Origin: Siphonodentalium dalli
Lineage: Eukaryota; Mollusca; Scaphopoda; Gadilida; Siphonodentaliidae
Assembly: GCA_032622095.1 (NCBI GenBank)
Contig: CP136061.1
Location: forward strand, 234,544,944 to 234,608,943
Length of the DNA: 64,000 bases
Direction of reading: 5' to 3'
Part shown: positions 40,786 to 53,399 of the stretch, in pieces
Numbering within the stretch: position 1 is the first letter of the stretch
Layout of the letters: every line of letters starts with the position of its first letter
The notes under the pieces: generated by a model
What the model was told of the DNA's origin: nothing
Database searches by the model: none
Seen by the model: only the letters and a program-made list of their open reading frames with translations
Program-made: the position numbers and the translations under genes

Positions 40786-41374
40786 CGAAGTGGCTAAAGA
40801 ACGGTATACCGCTCTTTAGTACTGAGGGCTAAAGAACGGTATACCGCTCTTTAGTGGTGAGGGCTAAAGAGCGGTACGGATTATAACGTTACACGCAATG
40901 CGCAAAATATCTTGGCAACACACGTGCCGCTCATCCAACATGGACAGCTCTTTAGCACTGAGGGCTAAAGAACGGCACACCACTCTTTAGCGATGAGAGC
41001 TAAAGAGCGATACGGATTATAACGTTATGTGTTGGCGCAATGCGCAAAATATCTTGGCAACGCACGTGCCGCTCATCCAACCTGGACCGCTCTTTAGCAC
41101 CGAGGACTAAAGAGCAGTAGGCCTATACCGCTCTTTAGCACCAAACGCTAAAGAGTGGTATACCGTTCATTAGCGTATCAGGCCCATATAGCTAATGCGT
41201 TGTATACCGCTCTTTAGCGTTTGTCACTAAAGAGCAGTATACCGTTCTTTAGCACCAAACGCTAAAGAGCGGTATACCGTTAATTAGCGTATCAGGCCCA
41301 TATAGCTAAAGCGTGGTATACCGCTCTTTAGCGTTTGGTACTAAAGAGCGGTATACCGTTCTTTAGCCACGGCC
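40786..41374. mobile_element. MULE-like MITE made of GCTAAAGAGCGGTATACC palindromes
   Basis: A 589-bp element with perfect inverted termini of about 33 bp starting GTGGCTAAAGAACGG, flanked by the 9-bp duplication TTCTAGTTA. A 9-bp duplication is typical of Mutator-like transposition. Inside, the palindrome CTAAAGAGCGGTATACCGCT and its variants recur over ten times in alternating orientation. A second internal unit carrying CGGATTATAACGTTA and GCGCAAAATATCTTGGCAAC occurs twice (near 40877 and 41010). No gene is seen. Confidence 0.8.
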
Positions 41375-41605
41375 TTCTAGTTATTGTGTGGCCAATTCAA
41401 CACTACATGTAAGTGTACGTTCAGACGACCACGATTCATTTGTAAGTGGAGGAATCAGGCCCGACAAGATCGTGGATAGTTTGTTCACACAATTGCGATG
41501 CGGCATCGTATATGATTATACCGTAGGTTGAACATCCTGAAGCATGTGATTGACTACACCGGGCATTTTCAGCTACAATTTTTATGCACACACCACTGCG
41601 AATCT

Positions 41606-41973
41606 TTCGTCACAAGTGGAGGTATAAACCAAGGATACGCCTCAATTTGGCATCTAAAAATAGTAAAATCAAACAGTGCTTGATATTATTTTTGACCTAC
41701 GATTTTGATGTGAGCATGCGCAGTCCAATTATCAGTTATTTCCTACGACAGAAAAGTTTCCACAAGTTTACGATTGAATCGTGGTCATCTGAACGTTCAC
41801 TAAGTGAATGTTCTGATGATCACGATTCAATCGTAAGTGGACAGATTTTGTTGTGGGTAGTAACCGATACAGTGATAGTTTTACTGCGCATTGTCGCGAA
41901 TGATAAAATGTAGTATCAAGCATTTTAGATGCGAAATTGTGGCGTATCCTTGGTTACCTCCACTTGTGACTGC
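41606..41973. mobile_element. Fold-back MITE with central hairpin
   Basis: Outer arms CACAAGTGGAGGTATAAACC (from 41610) and its reverse near 41953-41968 share AACCAAGGATACGCC and GCATCTAAAA. The centre is the hairpin TTACGATTGAATCGTGGTCA against TGATCACGATTCAATCGTAA (41768-41844). No coding. Confidence 0.7.
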
Positions 41974-42069
41974 ATCAGAACTGTGTGTGTATTTAAAAAT
42001 TGTACAAAGTAAATAAAAAAACATAGGGTAGTTAATCACATGGTTAACCGCCGACAATATACTCATATG

Positions 42070-42410
42070 CAGAGGCGGACTGGCCGATCGGGAGACCGGG
42101 AAATTTCCCGGTGGGCCGGAGGCCGGAAAAATTCTGATTCCACGTGATTTTCTATCAAGCGAGAATCCGAGGGTTTTTTTTACGGTTTGGGGGGGGGGTA
42201 TATGTGGTTGGGCCGCCCAACCACAACTTGGGCCACAAATGAAACCGACGTGGGCCGCCACATGTGTTGTTTAACCAGCCGTGTATCCAATAAGATGGTA
42301 CTCTTCTCACATAAATTCATGAGGGCAGAGGCGGACTGCATGGCCGATCGGGAGACCGGGAAAATTCCGGACGTGGGCCGCCACATGTGTTGTTTAACCA
42401 GCCGAATTGG
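42070..42410 (+). repeat. Partial direct duplication
   Basis: CGGACTGGCCGATCGGGAGA and its variant recur near 42074 and 42330, and GGGCCGCCACATGTGTTGTT recurs near 42252 and 42376. Short G runs lie between. No gene is seen. Confidence 0.7.
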
Positions 42411-42809
42411 CTAATCGTAATTTTGACATTAAATGAACTTGTCGGCATCATATAACACCACGTAAAGACCCCATTAATCTCGAGATTTTAACGGTAACTC
42501 CCAAAAAAATTCTTACGCACCCCTCCCCAAATTTACAAGAAAATAGGAACGCTTCAGTTGATGCCAGTCTAGTTTATTGGATTCGAGATTTTCTTGTATA
42601 GTTTTCAAAATGTTCTCACCCCGGGCCGAACAACCATGAACAGCCCGGTGTGTCCTGGTCTCTTGTCCGTAGCCGTGTGCATTTGTCTGGAGTTAGACCG
42701 CTAGATGTTAGATTTTATGCAATTTTTCAGGTAAAAATATCTGAATGGTCTCATACCGGGAATATATAGAACCATGGTTTATGAATATATATGATATTAG
42801 ACCAGAGGT

Positions 42810-42980
42810 GCAAATGGAATTATGCAAAAACATGTATTTGGTCTGCATCTGATTCAAGGGGGGGGTGCAAATGGAATTATGCAAAAATATGTATTTGATC
42901 TGCTTCTGATTCAAGGGGGGGGGTGCAGTTGGAATTTTCCAAGGTGGACTGTGGACGCCCCCCCCCCCCCCCCCCCCAAA
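42810..42980 (+). repeat. Two 66-bp direct copies and homopolymer runs
   Basis: GTGCAAATGGAATTATGCAA occurs twice, each followed by TTTGGTCTGCATCTGATTCA-like sequence and a G run; a C run of about 19 follows near 42959-42977. Confidence 0.75.
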
Positions 42981-43499
42981 AACAGATGGGCCGGTATTAT
43001 ATTAATTTCCCGGGCCATATGTGATGACATCGTAATCGTGTCAACAAACTATCCATGATTTTGTCAGGCCATGGTCATCTGAATTGCCGAGGACGCTCAC
43101 ATTGTTGGTTGAATGAACTTTACACTTTGTTTATAAATATGTTTGCAAATTATAAAAATACATGTATCCATATCACATACATGTATATGCAGCATATTTT
43201 TCTTCTTATTACAGAAATGCCAGATTCATTAGCCACGGTCATTGTTATGGAACTACAGTACCGTGTAGTTATGATACACCAACAGATATCACACCAAAAG
43301 TTGAAAATTAATACAACCACACGGATATCGTTAAATTAACTTATATATGCATGTATAAGACGAATCACTATCTTGTATTTCCATGCCTGTTTGTGTAATG
43401 CCAATCAATGCGGCCTGACAACAGGCGATGGGTGGAGTTTAAAAATTGACACCATAAACAATGTCGGCAACTTCAAAGTTCATGGTGTGCTACATTTAA

Positions 43500-44960
43500 C
43501 CCCCTACTTGTATTTACTATTTACAAATTTTCTATCAAGCATTCCCATTGCTTATAGAAAGTATAGTTGGAAAAATAGACGAAAATGGCCATATGATCAG
43601 GGGGTCGGAAAATATGTTCAGGCATGTATGCTGATTTGTTTCGTTCGACCCTTATTGGGACCCACCCACCCCCGCGTCCAAACATCCACCCCCACCATTT
43701 TAACAATAAAACAGATTTGCGGGGGGGGGGGTGTGTGGGAGATTCACTGTAAACAGCTGTATATGAATTTCTGTGAATACTATTTGTCATGGATGTTAAC
43801 ATTGACATGTAAATAGGAACGACTCATTTTGGGGTCATTCAGCAAAAAAACATGGCTGCCGGTCACCAGCCGGTGGCCATCTTGGAATTCAATCCATTAG
43901 CATGAGTTACAAGCTATACTGTTTGTCTGATCATCATGAAATTTGTCATTTCTGTTTTATAAATACCGGTATTTCTCTTATTGTAATGAGTTTTATGCCA
44001 AACGCATTGCAAAAACAGTCAAACGACTTGCAGGAAAAAAACATTTTAGTTGCGGAAAAAAATGTTTGTTGGTCCCATCAAGTTCAACCACCCATCCACC
44101 CCGGCATACGTGCCCGGAAATCCCCCCCCCTGATATGATGGCCAATATTTTTAAAGAAGTCAATCCGCAGTATAAGTGGTATATACTGGTATGTGTGATA
44201 TTTGACATGCAGAAGTACTAGTTTGTGCTGCTATCTTCTAGTATACATAATTATGCTTGTATATTATACAGTATAATTTGTTCAATTCCCCAATGATTAT
44301 GTATAATTGTGTTTACTAGTATATGCATGGAAATAGAGTATTTGTGAACTCACCTATTCAAGTAAAGATGATAAAATCAAATGTTATATTGACATTTGGG
44401 GTGCCACATTGCCCCCCCCCCCGGAAACAAATTTCAGGCATGTATGGCATTTTTTCCCTTTCGATCATTTTTTATACCCACCCACCCCCACCGCCAATTT
44501 TTTTTCCGTTTTCGGCAGTTTTTTTCCGACCATTTTTTTTACACCCACCCCCCTTTTAACACTAAAACAGAGATTTGCGGGGGGAAATTCACTGTAAACA
44601 GCTGTATATGAATTTCTGTGCATACTATTTATCATGGATGTTAACATGGACATGTAAATAGGAATGAGTCATTTTGAGGTCATTCGGCCAAAAAAACATG
44701 ACTGCCAGTGGCCATCTTGGATTTCAAAATTTGAAACAAAATACAACACGATAACTGCCTGCAGTCAGTTTACCAGTTAGAATTACATTATTTCTCTCAT
44801 TCAAAGTGGTTTTGAAGCCCAACTCATTGCCAAAACACTAAAAAAACAAGCAGGAAATTTTGGTTTTAGTTGCGGAAAAAATTGCTCGTTGGTGGCTTTG
44901 ACCACCCACCCACCCCGGCATACGTGCCGGAATTTTTTTTTTCACCCCCCCCCCTGCCCC
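43500..44960 (+). repeat. Diverged direct duplication, about 0.8 kb units
   Basis: The block TTCACTGTAAACAGCTGTAT through AAAAAACATGGCTGCCGG-like sequence near 43742-43868 recurs near 44588-44712. GTTGCGGAAAAAAATG and CACCCCGGCATACGTGCC near 44048-44110 recur near 44868-44930. Open frames here are artefacts of C and G runs. Confidence 0.65.
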
Positions 44961-47170
44961 CCCCCCAAGCAGCTGTTTAAATTGCCTTAAAACATTTACA
45001 AATATATGATATTTACAAGACCAATATGATATCATACCGGTACCTATATACATGTATCTGGAATGTTTTTGGGAGTATTTGGTGCAGGTACCGGTGTAAC
45101 ACGTCACCTCCTCCTGTCTGGATATCTTCCTCCATGGGGGAGTGTATTTGCGAATGTCCTCAGATATCTCACTCGCACACCCTGGGCATTTTCTCCCCAT
45201 GTATGACTAAAAGAAAATTCACTCATTTAATATCGTTTGACCCTGAAATGGCCAGAAAGAAATGTTTTATGAGATTTTAGTTTGTTTTTTTATATTTAAT
45301 TTTTGTTTGTTCAAGTAACATATATCAATTGAGTGAAATTTTATTTTAGTCATTCATGGGGGGGGGTATCCAGAGTGGGGGATATATCCAGGGGGAGATA
45401 TCTGTTACACCGGTATATGATACCGGTATTTGTAGCTGTTTCTGACCATCATGCAGCATTTGAATTGATATAATTTACTGTTATAACTCGGCCCCCGGGT
45501 GATCAATTTGGATGATGTATCTTAATAATATGTACAGTATATGATCAGTCATTCCTCTTTTCTGATGTCATTACAAGCATTAAAATCTTTTTTTTTCAGA
45601 CAGGAGGAGCTGCTTGACTGGATTGAGACATCTATGAGACATCAATCATAGAATCATGTTTCCTGTCAGAGTGCTTCTTGCAGACACTGCATGGTGACCC
45701 TTAATACCAATATTATTAATTCTGTCCAAGACTGGATGAGGAAGGATTTCAAATGTTATTCGGTGTACATGTACTGGATACATGTACTGTATACATGTAC
45801 TGTAGATGTTATCGGTATTCGTCCATGCATGACATGTGTGTTGTTGCTGTGTGACAGTGAGTCCTGAGTCTCCTGGCTATACACATGTACCATATGTATA
45901 CCTACGGACGGTATGCACTGAATCCTGTACCATGCTTACCTGGTAACTAGTGCACACTGCAGCGAAGGGGAGGCTTTAATTTATAACCACATGACGATCA
46001 ATGTGTTCATCAAAGGCAAAAATGACACATATATGTATGTATTCCTTCCTTGATGGAGACCGATCAGTGACCTCTACATTTTATCAGACTTATGTGGTGA
46101 AAATCTTGGCAAGTGAAGTTAGTGAATTCAATTCTACAACAGACATGTACTTGTATGCTTCATCGAGTCTCAGAAAATGTGCACTATGGCATCCAGCGTA
46201 TGCATAAACTTTTTTATATTTCATACTACATTGACCAGAATTTGGAGGTGTACCAGTTTCAAATCTCCACACAAAGCACAACAGTACCCATGGAACAGTC
46301 TCAAGCCTTGTTTCTGAGCTTATCTGAAGGATATGAACGTTTAAGTGACATATTATTGCAGTATGTCAATATAATCAAGATTCATGTACACATATAGGCC
46401 TTAAAATCCATAACAGAATCAAAATATTCTAATGTTCCTTTATCTTTGTCAACCTGCTGCATCACCAAGTAATCTGTACAAGGAGCTTAAAGTGGCTTTA
46501 TACATGTACCATACATGCACATTTAAAGATAGATAATCCGAGTTCACGCTCCTCAATTACTATTTCTTTGGCTTCGGGGGTAAAAATAATTGATTCGAGT
46601 CGAGGAACACACCCTTTAAAGTTCTGAGTTACAAAATATAAATTTTTGAAATCTGTTATTTTTCACCACCTTGAATATTTCCCGGCCTAGCAAATATTCA
46701 ACGAGCCGACTGAGTCGACTGACCTAATCTTGATACCAAGTTGCGATGAACAAAATGTTGATATATAACATGTTTTGGAAAATGTTACACTAGAGTTGAC
46801 AGTAGTTAGCATTATGTTTTGGTATTTAATCGATTAAGAAATGTTGTTCTTGGAATCTGATGGTATGGAGACCATCAATTCAGATTGTTTACCTTTAATT
46901 GTCCATGTTGACTTTAAAGCATAACATATGTTATCTTTATTTTTTGTATCCCTGCATAAAATGGGGTGATACATTTATATTATACTCACATCTGGTCTTT
47001 CGATATTCTGTGAGTTAATTAATTTATATGAAAGAATGTCATTGCATGCTAGCAATTCTGATAAACATCACTGTTACAGTGACATTACCATCCAATGTTG
47101 AATAAGTCCAATAAGATGCTAAAGTTTAATAAAAACTTAACCCTTCCATGACTGGAGATTCTTGAAATGT
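44961..47170. other. Non-coding, no gene seen
   Basis: No supported coding sequence. A TTTTTTTTCAG acceptor-like site near 45599 precedes CAG GAGGAGCTGC, and several TACATGTA-type palindromes occur (45760-45800). No RNA gene is recognised. Confidence 0.35.
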
Positions 47171-47179
47171 TGCTAAAAC

Positions 47180-47400
47180 CCTGCGCCAATGCATTCTCTT
47201 ATATTTGCGAGTCTCCAAAATGGAGCCTCACATATATAAGAGAATACATGGCCAAACAATATTTACCTTGACCTTGTAATCCAGTGCATTCTCTTATACA
47301 TATGATGCTTCCTATGTGAGACTTGCATATATACAAGAATTCACTGGTACATGATCTTTAATGCTGTACCAGCGCAGCTCCCATCATGAAAGGGTTAAAC
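47180..47400. repeat. Palindromic MITE pieces (second copy)
   Basis: AATGCATTCTCTTATATTTG and CTCACATATATAAGAGAATA form an inverted pair, and a second pair follows at 47285-47350. It matches the 39505-39640 segment, including GCTGTACCAGCGCAGCTCCC. Confidence 0.6.
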
Positions 47401-49190
47401 ATTGCATGGCCAAAGCATTGAAAAATATTCTGAAAATAATATTTTAATAGACTAAAATATGTTTAACCTTCTACGCGATTACTAGTAGCAATGTTTGTTG
47501 ACAAATCACTGTAACAGTTTTGTTTACATAGCAATGGTTCCAACAGGAGAAATTTCGTTATTGGAAAACTTTCAATAATTAATATATTTTTCTGAGTGGT
47601 GATGTTTTTACGAACTGTTGTATGTTATATGTTTGGCATATTTACTCACTATGAGTGCCTTGGGTCCCTTTAAAATGATTTGAAACACTCAATGAAATAT
47701 CTGCACACCAGTAGATTATTTTGTAGGGATTTTAGTGTGATGAGAGTCAGAATCATGATTCTTCATTTGAGTCTGGTTAAAAGCAGCTGATTTGCTGTAG
47801 AAATGCTATAGTTTGATTCTTGCAAAATTTTAAGGCCTGTATACATTCGCTTTTATCCATCAAAGGTGCTCCAGACACTTCATACCGCTATAATCATAGT
47901 ATGTACATGTACCTTGTTTTACAAACTTTTATGTTATTTTGCATGACCGCACTTCAAAGAACTCTAAAGCCGCTCATGCACTTAATGCATCAATTTAAAA
48001 TTCTGCAACTTAATGCATCAATTTAGAATTCTGCACTTTTATCCGCATTTTTATCACAAAAAGTCTGGAAATACTAGTGAGTACTAGTGCTATACTATTA
48101 AACATGTAGACTATATACTGTGAAAAGACTTGATAAAGTCTTAATAAATTTAACAGTTGTTTCCAGTAGAAGATAGACAAAAGCTCTTTAAGTTCCATAT
48201 TTGCAGTGTTTTACACTGAGCATTAAGAGCATCTCCTTTTATTCTCAGCAGAATATATGCAAACAACATGGTATAAATTATAATGAAAATGAATTTATGA
48301 CTCCAGCCAATAATTCATTATCATTATAAATACCATGTTTGCATTGTTCATAGAGCACACAGGTGTTGCACTTATCCATGGGCCAAATTCATTCATTTGT
48401 TGCATATATTCTGTCGAGTATACAAGGATATGGTCTCATAAATGGCCGGATTTAGTGTACCCTTTAATGCTTGTAATACATGCATGTACTAGTACCTGTT
48501 TAGACCAAGTTTTCCCTGTCCACAACTTGTGGTATCGGTTGGGTTGATGCTGTTTTGGACCGAGTCCCATCCCGATACTCTTCTATAATGGACTTTACGC
48601 CCAGAATTGTGGGTTGAAGTTATCTTGATTGTAGCACTACCAGTATTTCGTCAGATTAGGTCAAAGTGACGCTTTTTTATAAGAACATAGAGGGCAGCCT
48701 TTCCCAAGCGTGATGATTTCAAACCTGCATATACTTAAAGTAATTGACCATCTCTAACGTGGTGTTACCCAGGTAATGCTGTGGTATTACACTGCAGTAA
48801 TTTCCAACACCATGGTAAGGTTGTCACTTGAACACAATACAGCACCACGATGGATGCGGTATGCAATTAAAATGCAGTGATTCTCCTTATATCTTTGGAA
48901 CTTAAAGGAATGGATGGCCTTCGTTATAGGTTATAATTTATAAATAACATTTACAAAAAGTTTCCCAAGAATATACTAATAGTATAGGATAATGTTCATA
49001 TGAATGCGTTATTATCCACTTTGTGTGAGTCAATCGTTTGTTTATATACAGCAGTAAATAGTGAGCGATAAGCAAAACACTCAACACCGTTGCGATTGTT
49101 TAATTGAGCGATTCATGGTGACCCATTCAACACTTCAAAATCTTGAGAGGTTATAGAAGAGTAGCCGGACAGGACTCGATCCAAAACAGT
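47401..49190. other. Non-coding, no gene seen
   Basis: Only short unrelated open frames. A fragment near 47490-47550 repeats part of 36698-36975, and a fragment near 49075 repeats part of 35290. Confidence 0.4.
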
Positions 49191-49198
49191 TTCAACTG

Positions 49199-49411
49199 CA
49201 GTAATGCTCTAAGTAATCAACTCCTTAACCACAGCAGAATTATGGGTAACTTTTCAGGATTTAGTCGGAAATATGGCTTGTTGCCATTCATCGGAAAGCT
49301 CTCAGAGAGCTTTCCGATGAATGGCAACAAGCCATATTTCCGACTAAATCCTGAAAAGTTACCCATAATTTTACTGTGTTTAAGGAGTCGATTATACTCG
49401 GAGCATTACTG
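49199..49411. mobile_element. Near-perfect hairpin MITE (CAGTAATG family), copy 1
   Basis: 213 bp that folds into one hairpin: arms 49199-49303 and 49305-49411 are reverse complements with few mismatches around a single-base spacer at GCTCTC-A-GAGAGC. Termini read CAGTAATGCTC and GAGCATTACTG. Confidence 0.85.
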
Positions 49412-50080
49412 TATTCGATATCTCAAGCTGTTGCATACCAAAAAGACTTGGGCTAGTACCTGAACAGTAAACCTGCAATCTGCATGATTCATGAAACAGC
49501 TATTAAAACCATGCTGTATATACACAGAATTACACAATTTTGTTTATGGGTTTGTTGATATGACACGAGTGCTAGCGCACAATGACGGAATAAACAGCAC
49601 ACCCTAGAGTTCTATCTTTCCTCAATGGCACAAGTGCCGTATCAACAAATCCATTAATACAAGTGTCTTTCTGTGTTTATTACACATCACCCGTCCTAGA
49701 ATATGTGCATTTAAAAATACAGGGTTACGATGTTTATTAAGGCACATACAGTGCTTGTTTTGTCATGTGTGATGATTTTTTTTCCTATCGTTTGAACTGG
49801 ATACTCAAATAACAGAAATTGTTATATATTTTTTTTGCAACCGACAGATTTGAGGTAACTCTTTCTATAAATATATTGAAAATCATGTGTCGGGATGTAA
49901 TTATTAGCAATCAATATATTTTTTGTTGCGTATATAGGTTTATACAATTTTAAGAGGCAGAACAAGATATAGGTACTTTGTATAGTTTCATTTCGCGAAT
50001 GTACACAGTATCTTGTTTGGCCACTTGCAATTTTAGAAACCCATAACTGTAACGAGAAATTGTTGATTGTATATTTAAAG

Positions 50081-50582
50081 TTTAAAGGTACGGGAGGCCT
50101 TGGCGGTGGGTATGCTGTGAAAATATTTCCACCGGTCAAAAACCGCCACAAACGGAAAGAATATTAAAATGTAGACAGACTTTGTCTGTATACAAATAAG
50201 AAATATCGCATAAACAGTATGTTATTGTCATATGTTTGACCATTCTTATGTAAACAAAAGCATAAAAAGGTACTTTCCTGGTGTTTGTTTATATTATGAT
50301 GGTAAACATAAAGAGCGTTCATTGTTGCTGAATTTTGATATGGAACGAATAAAGAGCATTTATATCATTTGTGTGTGATTAGCCAGTAACACTGTGCTGC
50401 CTTCTGTAACACAATCTGGCTCCTGCTTAGGTAAAATATAGTAGGTCTTTATGATAGCATGCTGTTTACGCGATGGTCATGGTATATATGAACAAAACTG
50501 TATGCGTTTTAATGTTTTTCTGTTTACGGTGATTGAAACAAATATGAATATTTTCGACAACTAAGGCCTCCCGTGCCTTTAA
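50081..50582. mobile_element. MITE with AAAGG.ACGGGAGGCCTT termini, copy 1
   Basis: The left end TTTAAAGGTACGGGAGGCCTT is the reverse complement of the right end AAGGCCTCCCGTGCCTTTAA. The inside has AAAAACCGCCA and GGTAAACATAAAGAGCG landmarks shared with 52560-52941 and 54813-55347. Confidence 0.75.
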
Positions 50583-50649
50583 GCCCCCTTATTGTCTCTA
50601 TTATACATTTAACAATGATATTTACAAAGAAGTTTTTATATTCAGAATA

Positions 50650-51218
50650 AATGTCAATTGTATATTTTAAAACACAATTGAAATTATATATTAATTTAAA
50701 ATTAAATGTTTTTCTTAATTAAGAATTGTTTTCTAATATATCTTTCCTAATTGGGGAAAATATTCCTAGTTAAGAAAACTTGTTTTCCTTACTTAGATTT
50801 ATTTTCCTGCTTGAGAAAATCTCATTCTAGAAAAAATATCTTGACGATATTTCTAACTATAGAAAATATAATTTCTTGTTCTAGATTAATTGTATAGCTT
50901 TCTTAAATTTCTAGCTATTCTCCCAAGATAATCGCAGTATCTTAAACTTATCTTATTTCAAGAAAAATAAACTTATGTGAGAAAAACCATCTTTCCTACA
51001 TTAAGAAAAAAAATCTATACTAAGATTTTTTTACTAGGATTTTCTTACTAAGATTACTGTGTTTTCTTAAAGAAATTTTCTCAAACAAGAAATTTTCCCA
51101 CCCTTTCATTTCTTGACCTAGAAAATATGTTTTTCTTATTTTTCTAGCTATTCTCCCAAGATAATATCTCATTTCAAGATATTTTTTTTCCTGAATTGAG
51201 AAAATATTTTTGGCAGTG
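50650..51218 (-). repeat. CACTGCCAAAAATA end (reverse) with AAGAAA-rich body
   Basis: It ends TATTTTTGGCAGTG then TA, the reverse complement of the 36308 terminus. The body is again dominated by TTTCTTAAGAAA-type words and AAGATA palindromes. Confidence 0.5.
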
Positions 51219-51239
51219 TAATTCCGTTTATCGGTCGGG

Positions 51240-51460
51240 TCCGCATATACCTGTATGTTCGAGAAAACCGGATGGTCCGACTCCGAGAAAGCCGGGGAAT
51301 CACAACAAATCGGGACGACGGAACTAACGGGACTACCCGAGAGCCGTGACGTGAGTAATGCGGCCGGACGGACCGGTAGGTTGATCTGGATGTTGATCGG
51401 GAGGTTGACCGTCCTCGGCCGAGCCGGGCGGGCCTGGATCCGCCTCTCGCATTAACACCG
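51240..51460. other. Isolated GC-rich island
   Basis: About 220 bp rich in CG dinucleotides between AT-rich neighbours. The minus strand is open and would encode an Arg/Ser-rich stretch, but it has no recognisable domain. It could be a CpG island or a foreign repeat. Confidence 0.35.
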
Positions 51461-52401
51461 CTATTCCTGTTAAGTTCTGAAAAATAAATGTACATATCAA
51501 CAATTATACATTTGTGGCTACTTGCATTTGTGGCTACTTGTAATTGTACATAACACATATATAGTTTCCAGTTTCGGCATGTGTACGTGAGCGTGGAACT
51601 TGTGCAAATATATGGCTGTGGCTTGTGAGTCAATATGGTGTCAGTCTATACGTTGGTTTATCTGAAGCTACATGCATAATGGTTGACACGCCTTCAAAAC
51701 TTCTCGAAATGTCTTAATCCTTTTTCTACTAACCGGATTCTTCCATTCAGTTATAAATGTATACATTGAAATGGGCGTTCATGGAATGTTCAGGGAATAT
51801 AAGAAGACGACATATGGGTTATAAAAGTTCAGAATGAATCATACAGCGCATTGCTGGGAAATGTTCAGATAATAAGTTCAACGAACGACCATGGCCAAGC
51901 TAAATTATCTGAATGAATGTTCCCTAAAGGATAACTACAATGAGTATTTAGTACGAAAGATGACTCATATGAAGCGCCGCGAAAACACCTACTACGTGTA
52001 ACAATTCTATATCATAAATTAGATTGAACCTATGTGAACCTAATGTTGACCAGATATCACGTTGCGTTTTATCATATGAATTATATTTTCATATTTTCGT
52101 AAGACGGACCATTTGGCCATAATGATATTTATTTTTGAATAATTCATTGTTAGTATATGCTTGTAAATGATACAAAAGTCTTAAATAAAATGTAACATTT
52201 CCTTACGTAGTGGCAGTGACAGGGGACTGAACTCCGCCTATCTGTTTGCTCTTAGTCAGCACTCGCCTTGAACAGACACTGTTCTCACAACACGGCAAAG
52301 AGGTTGAATATGTTATTGGCCAAGCACAGAACACATTTAACGCACAAACTTTAAAGCAGAATCCAGTCCCCTAGCTACGCATCATATGCATGGTCACTGT
52401 A

Positions 52402-52550
52402 CAGTAATGCCCTAATTAATCGACTCCTTTTTCAGGATTTAGTCGGAAATATGACTTGTTGTCATTCATCGGAAAGCTCTCCTACTAAATCCTGAAAAAT
52501 TACCCATAATTCTGCTGTGGTTAAGTAGTCGATTAATTAGGGCATTACTG
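52402..52550. mobile_element. Hairpin MITE (CAGTAATG family), copy 2, internally deleted
   Basis: Termini CAGTAATGCCCTAATTAATC and its reverse, flanked on both sides by TA. It shares GGATTTAGTCGGAAATATG with copy 1 but has lost part of the second arm. Confidence 0.8.
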
Positions 52551-52559
52551 TATTTATAA

Positions 52560-52941
52560 ATAATTTTTCCTTTGTTTTGTAAACAAAAGCAAAAAACGTT
52601 ACAGAACCTGGCTTTTGTTTAGATCCGGATATGGTAAACATAAAGAGCGTTATTTGTTATTGTTTTCCCGATATGGAAATAATAAAGAGCGTTTATATCA
52701 TTTGTCTGTGATTAACCAATATAATTGAGCTGTGTTATGTAAACAGAAGCAAAACTTCTGTAACACGAGAAGGTTTTTGTTTACGTACACCATCGTACGT
52801 CTTGGCGACAATATATTATTTACATGCTGATTATGTTTGCATATGAACAAAACTAAATATTATATTTTAATATTCCTTCCGTTGATGGCGATTTGAACAA
52901 ATATGAATATTTCTGCAACGAACGCCGCCCGTGCCTTTAAA
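52560..52941. mobile_element. MITE of the 50081 family, copy 2 (5' truncated)
   Basis: It shares TGTAAACAAAAGC, GGTAAACATAAAGAGCG and the right end CGCCCGTGCCTTTAA with copy 1. The left terminus is missing. Confidence 0.65.
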
Positions 52942-52969
52942 TATAATATGCGAGATCTCCTATTATGTA

Positions 52970-53362
52970 TATGCCATGGCAGTGGTCACGCCAACGCAGT
53001 ATACTGAATTTTGCCTTGCAGATTGCATAAAACATTCAGGTTCAGACCCACATTTTGCCAAAATGTCCATGCAGATTGCACGATTTTTATCTTCAAGAAT
53101 GGTGATCTCAGCATCAAGTCAATTCGCCTTTTATCGCATTATCAAGACTACATATGAACTCGAAAGTTACCTATCAATAACAAACAACCGAGTCATGCAA
53201 AGCATTCTCTCTTACATACCAGGAACCATAAACCATGGCGCGTGGACAAATGACGCATATTCGGATACAGTGTGTACCATCTGCCACTCAGAAATAGGCG
53301 ACGTGTATCATGTCATCCTCCGAGACATATATACGCGTACAATACTTGAGACCATGCTATAA
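52970..53362 (+). pseudogene. Decayed LINE ORF2 C-terminus
   Basis: The frame encodes a segment related to that at 59503-59880: SASSQFAFYRIIKTTYELES, then GAWTNDAYSDTVCTICHSEI and GDVYHVIL. This is the C-terminal region of a non-LTR retrotransposon polyprotein with a Cys-x2-Cys...His zinc-binding pattern. The final Cys is lost and the frame ends early. No reverse transcriptase domain remains. Confidence 0.6.
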
Positions 53363-53399
53363 CCAGAGACTAAACTCTGTGATATGCAAATTAAGATGG

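Noticed and set aside
43373-43816. 147-residue open frame
   Set aside because: It crosses G and C homopolymers and a dispersed duplicated repeat; no domain.
51169-51633. Arg/Ser-rich minus-strand open frame of 154 residues
   Set aside because: Low-complexity composition from a GC-rich patch; no domain, no conserved pattern, and it runs into repeat sequence.
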